In this document: in pieces, positions 17,629-27,840 of the stretch | How the letters are laid out: the number at the start of each line of letters is the position of its first letter | How positions within the stretch are numbered: the stretch's first letter is position 1 | Assembly: GCA_021740625.1 (NCBI GenBank) | Contig: JAIOZK010000006.1 | Location: 1-64,000 of the forward strand | DNA: 64,000 nt | DNA from: Bacteroidales bacterium | Lineage (GTDB): Bacteria; Bacteroidota; Bacteroidia; Bacteroidales; JAIOZK01 | Direction: 5' to 3' | Position numbers and translations under genes: made by a program | Notes under the pieces: generated by a model | What the model was told of the DNA's origin: nothing | Database searches by the model: none | What the model saw: only the letters and a program-made list of their open reading frames with translations

Positions 17629-18072
17629 ATGACAGCAAAAGACAAAAAAGACGAAACGAAAGAAAAAACGCGCTATAATGACGAAGAACTGCAGGAATTC
17701 AAAGAGATCATCCTGAAAAAGCTTGAAAAAGCGCGTCATGACCTGGAGTTGCTTACAGAAGCTTACACCAACAGCAACGAACACGATACCAACGACACCT
17801 CACCCACGTTCAAGGTACTCGAAGAAGGTTATAACGTATTATCCAAAGAAGAAAACAGCCGGCTGGCCGCCCGTCAGCAGAAGTTCATCAATTCGCTCGA
17901 AAATGCATTGATCAGGATTGAGAACAAGACTTATGGCATTTGCAGGGTAACCGGCAAACTGATCTCCAAGGAGAGGCTGAAAAGTGTACCCCATGCTACG
18001 CTTAGCATAGAGGCGAAGAACCAGCAGTATAACATTCCCACAAACCCGAGTAAGCAGGAAAACAAGCCTTGA
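17629..18072 (+). CDS. TraR/DksA-family protein lacking the zinc-finger cysteines
   Basis: A 147-residue protein with an N-terminal coiled-coil hairpin containing the acidic segment DTNDTSPT at its tip (52-60) and a C-terminal region YGICRVTGKLISKERL that aligns with the DksA zinc finger. Only Cys105 of the expected four cysteines remains, so a normal Zn site is not possible; this is common in the Bacteroidota form. Proteins of this fold insert into the RNA polymerase secondary channel to tune transcription. The ATG at 17629 is chosen; the TTG at 17593 would add residues unlike the family. Its stop overlaps the TTG start of lspA. Confidence 0.9.
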   Translation: MTAKDKKDETKEKTRYNDEELQEFKEIILKKLEKARHDLELLTEAYTNSNEHDTNDTSPTFKVLEEGYNVLSKEENSRLAARQQKFINSLENALIRIENKTYGICRVTGKLISKERLKSVPHATLSIEAKNQQYNIPTNPSKQENKP

Positions 18073-18680
18073 AAAAAGCCATCATAATCATTCTGTCTAT
18101 CCTGGTGGCCGACCAGATCCTCAAGTACTGGATCAAAACCACTATGACCATCGGGGAGGAAATTCCTGTTTTCGGCAACTGGTTCATCATCCATTTTACC
18201 GAAAACAACGGAATGGCTTTCGGTATTCAGTTTGCCGGAGAATTCGGCAAGTTGGCCCTGAGTATTTTCCGTATCATTGCTGTTATAGCCATTGGCTGGT
18301 ACCTCATCCGCCTGACGAAAGAAAAGGCCAAACCGGGCCTAATCGTCAGCCTGAGCCTTATCTTTGCCGGCGCTCTCGGAAACATCATCGACAGCGCTTT
18401 TTACGGTCTTTTGTTCAGTCAAAGTTCCTATCATAGCGTCGCCGAATTCATGCCCGAAGGCGGAGGTTATGCCACTTTTCTCCACGGCAAGGTGGTCGAT
18501 ATGTTTTATTTCCCCATCATCCAGGGGACCGTGCCCACCTGGTTTCCATTCTGGGCCGGAGAACCTTTTATCTTCTTCCGCCCGGTTTTTAACATTGCCG
18601 ATTCGGCCATTACCATCGGGGTTGTTTTGCTGATCATTTTTCAGAAGAGCTTTTTTAAGAAGGAAGAAGCAGGGTCTTAG
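18069..18680 (+). CDS. lspA: Lipoprotein signal peptidase LspA
   Basis: A 203-residue inner-membrane aspartic protease that removes signal peptides from prolipoproteins. Four membrane segments are visible. The conserved blocks are ENNGMAFG, GALGNIIDS with Asp108, and FNIADS with Asp178, the catalytic pair; the usual Arg after the first Asp is Ser. An insertion of about 50 residues between the last two blocks is typical of the phylum. The start is a TTG that overlaps the stop codon of the DksA-like gene (TTGA), which implies translational coupling. The stop codon lies inside the palindrome of the downstream terminator. Confidence 0.95.
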   Translation: MKKAIIIILSILVADQILKYWIKTTMTIGEEIPVFGNWFIIHFTENNGMAFGIQFAGEFGKLALSIFRIIAVIAIGWYLIRLTKEKAKPGLIVSLSLIFAGALGNIIDSAFYGLLFSQSSYHSVAEFMPEGGGYATFLHGKVVDMFYFPIIQGTVPTWFPFWAGEPFIFFRPVFNIADSAITIGVVLLIIFQKSFFKKEEAGS

Positions 18681-18691
18681 ACCCATTTTTT
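18672..18691 (+). terminator. Terminator of the ileS-lspA operon, containing the lspA stop
   Basis: GGGTC-TTA-GACCC (18672-18684) followed by A and TTTTTT. The TAG stop of lspA is part of the hairpin. Confidence 0.8.
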
Positions 18692-18721
18692 GCATGCTGT
18701 CTGCCAATCAATATAGGGCTG

Positions 18722-18745
18722 AAAAAAAAATTGGGTCTAAGACCC
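18722..18745 (-). terminator. Mirror-image terminator of the chimeric lipoprotein gene
   Basis: The same hairpin in reverse orientation (18732-18745) is followed on the minus strand by a run of T (18722-18732). It includes the stop codon of the minus-strand gene (18737-18739). Confidence 0.8.
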
Positions 18746-19684
18746 TTTAATTTCTATCCCATGTTTTTCAATCTCCTCCAGGAAACCGCTTTTATCATTG
18801 TTTCTTTCAAATACAATGGGCTCAATTCTGTCATCAATTTGTCTGCGCAATTTCCACAACAAGGGTCTTGTTGAAAAAAAATCTCCCTTTAAATCAGTTA
18901 CAACAATGGCCACATCAATATCACTATCTTCCCGGTAGTTGTCTGTAGCATAAGAGCCAAACAGATACATTTTTTCTATATCAAATTCATAAATCTGCTG
19001 AGCATAAGTTGAATCAATGATGCCAAGCATATTGGACAACTCATCAGCTCTCTTTTCAAGGATACTTGTAGTTTTAAAATTATCAAACCCGGAGAGAATC
19101 AACGGATTATCACAAACTGCTGATGTATATATATACTCAAATAAATTCAATACCTCTTCATTTACCCAAACATTTCCGTATACAGAATTGACTATGGCTT
19201 CCTCCGGAGTATAGTATCCTAGATTTTGAAAAATGTAATTGCATTCAAAAAACCCACTCTCAAATGCAATCACCTCAAATCCCATTTCCTGGTGCAGGAA
19301 TTTGATCAGGCGTACTTTCATCAGGTTGTATTCTTTGGTGCCGTGGCTGCTTTCTCCCAGTTGAACAATTGTTCTGTCGTCAATGTATTGTTTCAAGCAT
19401 TGCAGATCTTCGAAATTCTCGGAGGTAAGGGACCGGATATCCACCCGGTTGTTTTTGTCGTTGAGCCACTCCAAGTAGGCAGGGTCAACTTCCGGGATGG
19501 AAGGTTCTTCTTCGGTTAACATTAATGAGTCGATTAAAAGACCTGTCCAATCATCAATTTCCCAGCATGCCTTTTGCGTTTCGATCAATGTGGGCTGCTC
19601 ATCTTTTGTACAGGAATACATACAAAAAAAGATTAATCCAACGCAAAGGATCGTCAGGAGTGCAAATTTTTTTGAGATAAACAT
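18737..19684 (-). CDS. Chimeric lipoprotein: partial erythromycin-esterase domain joined to an MNT nucleotidyltransferase
   Basis: A 315-residue frame from the ATG at 19684. Residues 1-25 form a lipoprotein signal ending in the lipobox CMYSC. Residues about 85-210 match the start of the erythromycin-esterase-like family (VQLGESSHGTKEY, then VIAFESGFFE), whose members are normally near 400 residues, so the catalytic domain is cut short. From about residue 226 the sequence changes to a complete minimal nucleotidyltransferase: YLFGSYATDNYREDSDIDVA, with Gly243-Ser244 and Asp255-x-Asp257, the GSx10DxD motif. MNT proteins are cytoplasmic antitoxin-like enzymes, which conflicts with export. The best reading is a fusion by deletion or recombination near 18990-19025, possibly a dead gene. 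No HEPN partner is seen. Confidence 0.7.
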   Translation of the reverse strand: MFISKKFALLTILCVGLIFFCMYSCTKDEQPTLIETQKACWEIDDWTGLLIDSLMLTEEEPSIPEVDPAYLEWLNDKNNRVDIRSLTSENFEDLQCLKQYIDDRTIVQLGESSHGTKEYNLMKVRLIKFLHQEMGFEVIAFESGFFECNYIFQNLGYYTPEEAIVNSVYGNVWVNEEVLNLFEYIYTSAVCDNPLILSGFDNFKTTSILEKRADELSNMLGIIDSTYAQQIYEFDIEKMYLFGSYATDNYREDSDIDVAIVVTDLKGDFFSTRPLLWKLRRQIDDRIEPIVFERNNDKSGFLEEIEKHGIEIKGS

Positions 19685-20007
19685 CTTATATCGTATTCTG
19701 CCAGATGCTCTTGAAATGGAGTAAGTGGCATGTTTGTTTCCTGATGGATTAAATATACGAATTATCGGGATGTTTTGCAATTGATGTTTCAAATAACGTC
19801 GTTCCTGCGGAACTTATTGGATTTCCTCTCCTTCTGCTACCATGAAAAATAAGCGTTAAAATGATGAGTAGCCATTTTTTCATCTTGCTTTGATTTGGTT
19901 CATCTTCCGAGCCCGGATTTTTCTGTGGTTCTTAAAGACTTGGTTTTTTATAAAGTTAAATCCCTTCATATTTAAAAAAACTCATATATCATTCAAACAA
20001 GATTTTA
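19685..20007. other. Intergenic region before atpD
   Basis: About 320 bp without a gene. A small palindrome, GTTCC-TGC-GGAAC, lies at 19801-19813. The rest is AT-rich and holds the upstream part of the atpD promoter region. Confidence 0.5.
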
Positions 20008-20015
20008 TATCTTTG
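20008..20015 (+). promoter_or_regulatory. -7 element of the atpDC promoter
   Basis: TATCTTTG matches TAnnTTTG, 24 bp before the atpD ATG. The -33 element is not clear. Confidence 0.6.
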
Positions 20016-20029
20016 CCGCCTAATCTTAA

Positions 20030-21559
<1,530 letters not shown>

Positions 21560-21571
21560 AACAATTGTTCA

Positions 21572-21808
21572 ATGAAACTTGAGATCATAACACCCGACGA
21601 GAGTATTTATACCGGAGAAGTAATGCTTGTGCAGCTTCCCGGATTGGACGGGTCGTTTGAGATTTTAAATAACCACGCCCCGCTGGTTTCCATTTTGAAA
21701 GAAGGACAGATCAAGATCAAAACACCTGAAAAGCAGGAAAAATTTTTCGATATAAAAGGTGGTGTGATCGAAGTACTGAAAAACAAAGTTTTAATCCTTG
21801 CCGAATAA
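21572..21808 (+). CDS. atpC: F-type ATP synthase subunit epsilon (short form)
   Basis: A 78-residue protein equal to the N-terminal beta-sandwich of epsilon (KLEIITPDESIYTGEV, then LNNHAPLVSIL). The C-terminal two-helix regulatory domain found in E. coli epsilon is absent, as is usual in this phylum, so the inhibition of ATP hydrolysis by those helices cannot occur. It lies 12 bp behind atpD. The gene converges with a lipoprotein gene only 24 bp away, and no obvious terminator separates them. Confidence 0.95.
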   Translation: MKLEIITPDESIYTGEVMLVQLPGLDGSFEILNNHAPLVSILKEGQIKIKTPEKQEKFFDIKGGVIEVLKNKVLILAE

Positions 21809-21832
21809 ATTTATTATCTGTTCTGATAAAAC

Positions 21833-22663
21833 TTATTTGCAATACTGATCAATAAACTTATCCAGGTTTTCCGCTCCCATTTCTGCGGCTTTTTCCCAAT
21901 CTTTACATGCGGCGGATTGATTCCCCAGGCTGAAATGTGTGTTACCACGATTAACATATGCCTCTTTATAATCCGGCGAAAGTTCTATGGCCCTGTTGAA
22001 ATCCTGCAAGGCTTCCTGGAATTTTTGCTGCTGAGCAAACAAGGTCCCGCGGTTGTAAAAAGCACTTGCAAAATCCGGTTTTATCTCCAGTGATTTGTTG
22101 TAGTATTCAAGCGCTTTCTCTCTATTGTTGATTATATTATAAACAATGCCAAGATAAAGAGCGGTTGCAGAATCATTGGGATTCAGGTCGTATGAGGTTT
22201 TGAATTCATCGATGGCACCATAATAGTCTTTGGTCTTATATTTACACAGTCCTATGTTATAATAAGCCTTGGCATGTTCGGGCTGCATCTGGGTTACCTT
22301 TTTAAACTCCTGCATACTTCTTTCGTAACGCCCTGCTTTGAATTCCCTGATCCCACGGTTAAAAAACACTTTTGTTACCTTATTCACATCCAGATCTTTC
22401 CGGGGATCCGTGTTGGGCCCGATGAAGCCTGTATCTGTTGTTTGTATTTCGATATTGTCCTGTTGATTGTTGTTTTGGTCTTTTCGCTGTGCAATTGGTG
22501 TTTGCCGGGGTTTTTTGGCCGGTTTTTGAATATCTTTCGTTTGGCCTGTATCACCGCTAATTTTTTCAAGTACCGCACTCTCTTGTTTATCTCTTTTGGT
22601 ATCACTGGTACAGGATGAAAATACAAAAACAGCAATCAGTAAAAAGAATGTTATCCTGAACAT
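21833..22663 (-). CDS. TPR-repeat lipoprotein
   Basis: A 276-residue protein with a lipoprotein signal (MFRITFFLLIAVFVFSSC, Cys18 as the modified residue), a low-complexity Lys/Gln linker, and about four to five tetratricopeptide repeats between residues 100 and 270 (AKAYYNIGLCKYKTKDYYGA and similar units). TPR arrays bind peptides or proteins; the partner is unknown. It faces the atpC gene and, with the next gene, divides the ATP synthase cluster in two. Both interrupting genes are on the minus strand. Confidence 0.9.
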   Translation of the reverse strand: MFRITFFLLIAVFVFSSCTSDTKRDKQESAVLEKISGDTGQTKDIQKPAKKPRQTPIAQRKDQNNNQQDNIEIQTTDTGFIGPNTDPRKDLDVNKVTKVFFNRGIREFKAGRYERSMQEFKKVTQMQPEHAKAYYNIGLCKYKTKDYYGAIDEFKTSYDLNPNDSATALYLGIVYNIINNREKALEYYNKSLEIKPDFASAFYNRGTLFAQQQKFQEALQDFNRAIELSPDYKEAYVNRGNTHFSLGNQSAACKDWEKAAEMGAENLDKFIDQYCK

Positions 22664-22865
22664 AAGCTTTTGTTTTCTGCAAATTTAATGCTTATTTCAA
22701 ACGGAGAAAAACCTCGTGTATTATAAACAGGAATTTAACAGGATTTTGGGTTCCGGGTTTCGAATTCCGGGTTTTTGATCCTTATCTCAAACTGCCAAAT
22801 AATGATGCCTCAGTTACGCCAGGACAAGACAAAGTCTCTCAGTCTCTTAGTCACAATATTCCATA
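22664..22865. other. Intergenic gap with a lone heptamer-like array
   Basis: At about 22748-22774 the units GGGTTCC, GGGTTTC, GAATTCC and GGGTTTT follow one another. AGTCTCTC and AGTCTCTT occur near 22830-22855 but are not its reverse complement, so no inverted partner is seen. No gene. Confidence 0.5.
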
Positions 22866-23372
22866 TCACTCAGTATCCACATCCACCTCAGCCGGGATGG
22901 AAAGATGTCCCTGGACAAGTTCCCATTTGTTGCCTCTTTTCTCAAGCACACCCGTAAAACGAATTCCTTCAAAACTCATGGCCTCACCTTTGTAAAGAAA
23001 ATTATAATTCAGGGTTTCGAAAAACCAGGCAGTATTTCCTGTATTGTTGATGTGGATATGCTGATCATTAACAGAGATGTAGGTATTTTCAAAAGATTCA
23101 AATTGGTTTTTAATTGCGCTCCTGATGCTTTCCCATCCCGTAAGCAATTCATCACTATCGGTCCCGATCAGTTCAATATTTTCTTCCTTGGACCAGATGT
23201 TCTCAATAATTCTGAAGTCCTGGTTTTCATTGGCTATCACATATTGATCCAGGACATTTTCTATGCTTGCAATTTCAGCTTCCGGATTCACTTTCTTTGT
23301 TTTTACCTGACAGGCAAATAGCAATACAATCAATATAATACCAATAATGGAAAAGAAGGATAGCTTTTTCAT
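22866..23372 (-). CDS. SnoaL/NTF2-like lipoprotein
   Basis: About 168 residues from the ATG at 23372, which opens a lipoprotein signal ending LLFAC (a longer frame would bury it). The body has the NTF2-like pattern of SnoaL_3/DUF4440 proteins: IENVLDQYVIANENQDF, then GWESIRSAIKNQF, and strand-rich segments ending in KWELVQGHLSIP. Such domains form an alpha+beta cone that binds small ligands or acts as an enzyme. No catalytic residues can be assigned. It is exported and most likely anchored in a membrane. Confidence 0.85.
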   Translation of the reverse strand: MKKLSFFSIIGIILIVLLFACQVKTKKVNPEAEIASIENVLDQYVIANENQDFRIIENIWSKEENIELIGTDSDELLTGWESIRSAIKNQFESFENTYISVNDQHIHINNTGNTAWFFETLNYNFLYKGEAMSFEGIRFTGVLEKRGNKWELVQGHLSIPAEVDVDTE

Positions 23373-23592
23373 ACGACCAAAGTTTTTAGGTTTATCGGGT
23401 GAATTTACAATTTTTACAAAAAATTTCAAAACATTCCCAACAAAAATATTTATCAGAGGAGCTTATATAAATATTAAAAATATATGAAGATTTTTAAATA
23501 TAATTTAACAAAATAATTTTCTCCAATTCGCCAATAATTCGTAAACTTGCAGCCGAATTCACAGAGATTTAGGCCATTATAAATTGAACAGG

Positions 23593-24780
23593 ATGTTAAG
23601 GAATAAAAAGCGGGTTTTACATGCTATTTTCTTGTTTCTTTTTGTTGTAGGGATATCCTTTGTATTTGCAGCCTATCAACCGGCCAATCCCCAGCATAAT
23701 GCCCACGGTAAACATAACAATCAAGATACTACCGAATCCTGGGAAATTGAAGTTCTGGAAGAAGAATATAATGCCGGCAAAATGATCATCGAACACATCA
23801 TCGACTCACACGAATGGCATTTAGCCACCATTGGACATACCCATATTACAATTCCTCTTCCCGTAATCCTGATACATGATGGAAAGCTTCATGCATTCTG
23901 GTCGAGCAAATTTCAACACGGTCATAGTTCTTACAAGGGCTTTCGTATTGAAACCGAAGGTGAGTATAAAGGTAAGATCGTAAAATACCCCGAGTACAAT
24001 TACCTGGATGAAGAAATAATACATGTTGAAAAAGAAGCAGGTAAGAAAAAGGTGGAACTGCCTGTCGATCTTTCCATCACCAAAAATGTAGCGGCCATAT
24101 TTATCAGCATCATTATCCTTTGCTGGATTTTTATTTCGGTGGCCAAGCGTTACCGGAAAAGAAAAGGCGAAGCCCCGAAAGGTTTGCAATCATTTGTTGA
24201 ACCGCTTATCATTTTTATCCGCGACGACATTGCCAAAGCTGCCATTGGAGAAAAAAAATACGAAAGATATTTGCCATTCCTTTTAACCCTGTTCTTTTTT
24301 ATTTTCCTGAATAATTTACTTGGTCTCGTACCTTTTTTCCCGGGTGGGGCCAATGTTACGGGAAATATTGCAGTAACAGGGATTTTGGCCTTATTTACAT
24401 TTGTAATTGTAACATTCAGTGCAAACAAATACTACTGGAAGCATATTTTTAATACACCCGGTGTGCCCATATGGCTGAAATTACCCATTCCCATTATGCC
24501 GGTTGTTGAGCTCATGGGTATCTTTACAAAACCCTTTGTACTGATGGTTCGTCTCTTTGCCAACATTACGGCAGGACACATTATCATCCTTGGCTTCATC
24601 AGCCTGATCTTTATTTTTGGAAATATGCAATGGGGAATTGGTTTAGGAGCTTCACTTATTTCGGTCCCCTTTGCAATTTTTATGGGGCTGCTGGAACTTT
24701 TGGTAGCCTTTATACAGGCATATGTTTTCACACTTTTGTCGGCATTGTATTTTGGAATGGCAATAGAAGAACATCATTAA
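23593..24780 (+). CDS. atpB: F-type ATP synthase subunit a
   Basis: A protein of about 395 residues that forms the ion channel next to the c-ring. The key Arg lies in MVRLFANITAGH, and five to six hydrophobic segments follow residue 160. The first 160 residues are an extension with a signal-like N-terminus and a His-rich, acidic domain (HNAHGKHNN, then HGHSSYKG) that should face the periplasm; long N-termini are common in the phylum, but the function is not known. The ATG at 23593 is used; a TTG at 23584 is possible. TAAACTTG at 23542-23549 may be part of a promoter, which would let the F0 group be expressed apart from atpDC. Confidence 0.96.
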   Translation: MLRNKKRVLHAIFLFLFVVGISFVFAAYQPANPQHNAHGKHNNQDTTESWEIEVLEEEYNAGKMIIEHIIDSHEWHLATIGHTHITIPLPVILIHDGKLHAFWSSKFQHGHSSYKGFRIETEGEYKGKIVKYPEYNYLDEEIIHVEKEAGKKKVELPVDLSITKNVAAIFISIIILCWIFISVAKRYRKRKGEAPKGLQSFVEPLIIFIRDDIAKAAIGEKKYERYLPFLLTLFFFIFLNNLLGLVPFFPGGANVTGNIAVTGILALFTFVIVTFSANKYYWKHIFNTPGVPIWLKLPIPIMPVVELMGIFTKPFVLMVRLFANITAGHIIILGFISLIFIFGNMQWGIGLGASLISVPFAIFMGLLELLVAFIQAYVFTLLSALYFGMAIEEHH

Positions 24781-24785
24781 GGTAA

Positions 24786-25076
<291 letters not shown>

Positions 25077-25088
25077 AACAAACATCTA

Positions 25089-25126
25089 CTTCATATTCTG
25101 GCGGTTGGCCGGGATATGAAGTTTTT
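25089..25126 (+). terminator. Intra-operon terminator or attenuator between atpE and atpF
   Basis: CTTCATAT (25089-25096) pairs with ATATGAAG (25114-25121), with an inner GGC/GCC stem, followed by TTTTT. Confidence 0.75.
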
Positions 25127-25151
25127 ATTTGTTAAAGAAATTTGAATTGTT

Positions 25152-25646
25152 ATGGAATTAGTACAACCGGGAATAGGATTGATTTTTTGGATGACCCTGT
25201 CATTTGGTGTGGTCATCTGGATTCTGGGAAAATTTGCCTGGAAACCCATTATGAAGTCCCTCAAGGAACGCGAAGATTCGATCGATGAAGCCCTGCATAC
25301 CGCCGATAAAGCCAGGGAAGAAATGAACCAACTAAAAGTTGATAATGAAGCGCTTATCGCCAAAGCCAAAGAAGATAGAGATGCTATACTCAGGGAAGCA
25401 CGTAAGGTGAAAGAAAAGATCATTGACAAGGCCAGGCTGAAAGCAAACGAAGAGGCAAATCGCATCGTGGAAAATGCCAAAAACCGCATTGAGAACGAAA
25501 AAATGGCCGCCATGACAGATCTGAAAAATCAGATTGCTTCCCTTTCTATCGAAATTGCCGAAAAGATTCTGCAACATGAACTTTCTGATGATAAAAAACA
25601 GAAAGAATTTGTGCAGAAGTTAATCGACGATGTAAATCTTAATTAG
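25152..25646 (+). CDS. atpF: F-type ATP synthase subunit b
   Basis: A 164-residue peripheral-stalk subunit: one N-terminal membrane helix (about residues 8-27) followed by a long charged coiled coil (KEREDSIDEALHTADKAREE and onward). It anchors subunit delta and the F1 head against rotation. It is separated from atpE by 75 bp holding a terminator-like hairpin and is followed by atpH after 8 bp. Confidence 0.96.
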   Translation: MELVQPGIGLIFWMTLSFGVVIWILGKFAWKPIMKSLKEREDSIDEALHTADKAREEMNQLKVDNEALIAKAKEDRDAILREARKVKEKIIDKARLKANEEANRIVENAKNRIENEKMAAMTDLKNQIASLSIEIAEKILQHELSDDKKQKEFVQKLIDDVNLN

Positions 25647-25654
25647 ATAAAGGG

Positions 25655-26212
25655 ATGAAAAACACCATCGTAGCCAGAAGATATGCAAGAGCCTTGTTTG
25701 AGTTTGCAACAGAGCAAAACCTCCTCGAAGAAGTAAAAAAAGATATTGAGCTATTGCTGAAAGTGATCAGGGAAAACAAGGAATTCCGCTTGATGCTGAA
25801 AAGTCCCGTCATTAAATCTGAAAAAAAGAAAAACATTATGAAGGATATTTTCAGGGATACTATGCATGAAGTTACCCTGAGATACCTGATGATCATCATT
25901 TCAAAAAGAAGGGAAAGTTACCTGGATGGCATATCTGATGAATTCATCGAACTGTATAAGGAACTTAAAAATATTGTGACCGCACATTTTATAACAGCCG
26001 TTAAAATGGATAAGGATATCAGGATGCAGGTCATAGATCTGTTGAAAAAGCAAACCGGTGGTGAGATAGAATTTATAGAAGAAATAAAAGAGGAATTGAT
26101 TGGTGGTTTTGTTTTACAGTATAAAGACAAAAAATATGATGACAGTATTGCAAGGCAGTTGACCGATCTGAGAAAAGACTTTGAAGTGAATTTATACGAA
26201 AGCAAATTATAA
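25655..26212 (+). CDS. atpH: F-type ATP synthase subunit delta
   Basis: A 185-residue subunit linking the peripheral stalk with the alpha subunits. The N-terminal helical bundle (ARRYARALFEFATEQN) and the conserved C-terminal segment (EEIKEELIGGFVLQYKDK) identify it. It sits between atpF and atpA with gaps of 8 and 16 bp in a single operon. Confidence 0.95.
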   Translation: MKNTIVARRYARALFEFATEQNLLEEVKKDIELLLKVIRENKEFRLMLKSPVIKSEKKKNIMKDIFRDTMHEVTLRYLMIIISKRRESYLDGISDEFIELYKELKNIVTAHFITAVKMDKDIRMQVIDLLKKQTGGEIEFIEEIKEELIGGFVLQYKDKKYDDSIARQLTDLRKDFEVNLYESKL

Positions 26213-26228
26213 TATAAAAAGATAAACA

Positions 26229-27827
26229 ATGGCAGAAATTAATCCCGCTGAAGTATCTGCAATATTGCGCCAGCAATTGGCCGGATTTAAAGATGAAGCC
26301 CAACTCGAAGAAACCGGGACCGTATTGGAAGTGGGTGATGGTATCGCCCGTATTTACGGTTTGAACGAAGGTGAGGCCGGTGAGTTGATCGAATTCGAAA
26401 AAACAGGTGTGATGGGCATCATCCTCAACCTGGAGGAAGACAGTGTGGGTGCCGTTCTCCTGGGTGAAAGCAATGAGATCAAAGAAGGTGATATTGTAAA
26501 ACGTACCAAAAGGATCGCTTCAATCAAAGCAGGAGAAGGTTTGTTGGGCCGCGTGATCAATACCATTGGCGAACCCATTGATGGGAAAGGAGAAATCAAG
26601 GGGGAAACATTGGAGATGCCCCTGGAAAGAAAAGCACCCGGTGTAATTTACCGCCAGCCGGTGAATGAACCCCTGCAAACAGGTATCAAACCGATCGATG
26701 CCATGATCCCCATCGGCCGCGGGCAGCGTGAGCTTATCATCGGCGACCGCCAGACTGGTAAATCCGCCATTGCCATCGATACAATCATCAATCAAAGAGA
26801 GAATTTTGAAAAAGGAGAACCGGTTTACTGCGTTTATGTTGCCATCGGCCAGAAAGGATCATCCGTTGCCAATACGGTAAAAGCCCTCGAAGACAATGGT
26901 GCCATGGATTATACGGTTGTGGTTGCCGCTACTGCCTCCTATCCCGCTGCCATGCAGTTTTATGCTCCTTTTGCCGGTGCATCCATTGGAGAATTCTTCA
27001 GGGATACAGGCCGTCCTGCACTTGTGATCTACGACGATCTCTCAAAACAGGCCGTTGCCTATCGTGAGGTTTCACTCCTGCTCAGGAGGCCTCCGGGTCG
27101 TGAAGCCTACCCCGGGGACGTGTTTTACCTGCATTCAAGATTACTGGAGCGTGCTGCCAAGATCATCGAAGCAGAAGATGTTGCAAAAAATATGAATGAC
27201 CTTCCCGATTCACTGAAGAGCAAAGTAAAAGGAGGTGGTTCACTCACTGCTTTGCCAATCATCGAAACACAGGCGGGTGATGTTTCAGCATATATTCCCA
27301 CAAATGTGATCTCCATTACCGATGGCCAAATATTCCTCGAAACAAACCTCTTTAATGCCGGTGTAAGACCGGCTATTAACGTGGGTATTTCGGTATCCCG
27401 TGTGGGTGGTAATGCACAGATCAAATCCATGAAGAAAATTGCGGGTACACTGAAACTTGACCAGGCACAATACCGGGAACTGGAGGCATTTGCCAAATTC
27501 GGTTCCGACCTTGACCCAACCACACAGGCTGTGATCGAAAAAGGACGGAGAAATGTGGAGATCCTGAAGCAACCTCAATATTCACCGGTACCAGTGGAAA
27601 ACCAGATTGCCATTATTTTCTGCGGAACGAGGAATTTGCTCAGGAAAGTACCGATCAACAGCATCCGGGATTTCGAGGACGAATTCCTGCATTTCATGGA
27701 AGAAAACCACCGGGATGTGATGGATACCCTGAAATCAGGTAAGCTAACCGACGAAGCAATTGAAACGCTTGAGAAAACAGCAAAAGACATTGCCAAGAAA
27801 TACGAAAAAGCCAAAGTTATAGAATAA
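26229..27827 (+). CDS. atpA: F-type ATP synthase subunit alpha
   Basis: A 532-residue regulatory subunit of F1. The P-loop is [13 protein letters not shown], the Arg finger region appears as [13 protein letters not shown], and [21 protein letters not shown] matches the family. It binds nucleotide at non-catalytic sites between the catalytic ones of beta. It is followed 13 bp later by atpG. Confidence 0.98.
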   Translation: MAEINPAEVSAILRQQLAGFKDEAQLEETGTVLEVGDGIARIYGLNEGEAGELIEFEKTGVMGIILNLEEDSVGAVLLGESNEIKEGDIVKRTKRIASIKAGEGLLGRVINTIGEPIDGKGEIKGETLEMPLERKAPGVIYRQPVNEPLQTGIKPIDAMIPIGRGQRELIIGDRQTGKSAIAIDTIINQRENFEKGEPVYCVYVAIGQKGSSVANTVKALEDNGAMDYTVVVAATASYPAAMQFYAPFAGASIGEFFRDTGRPALVIYDDLSKQAVAYREVSLLLRRPPGREAYPGDVFYLHSRLLERAAKIIEAEDVAKNMNDLPDSLKSKVKGGGSLTALPIIETQAGDVSAYIPTNVISITDGQIFLETNLFNAGVRPAINVGISVSRVGGNAQIKSMKKIAGTLKLDQAQYRELEAFAKFGSDLDPTTQAVIEKGRRNVEILKQPQYSPVPVENQIAIIFCGTRNLLRKVPINSIRDFEDEFLHFMEENHRDVMDTLKSGKLTDEAIETLEKTAKDIAKKYEKAKVIE

Positions 27828-27840
27828 GAAATATGTTTCC

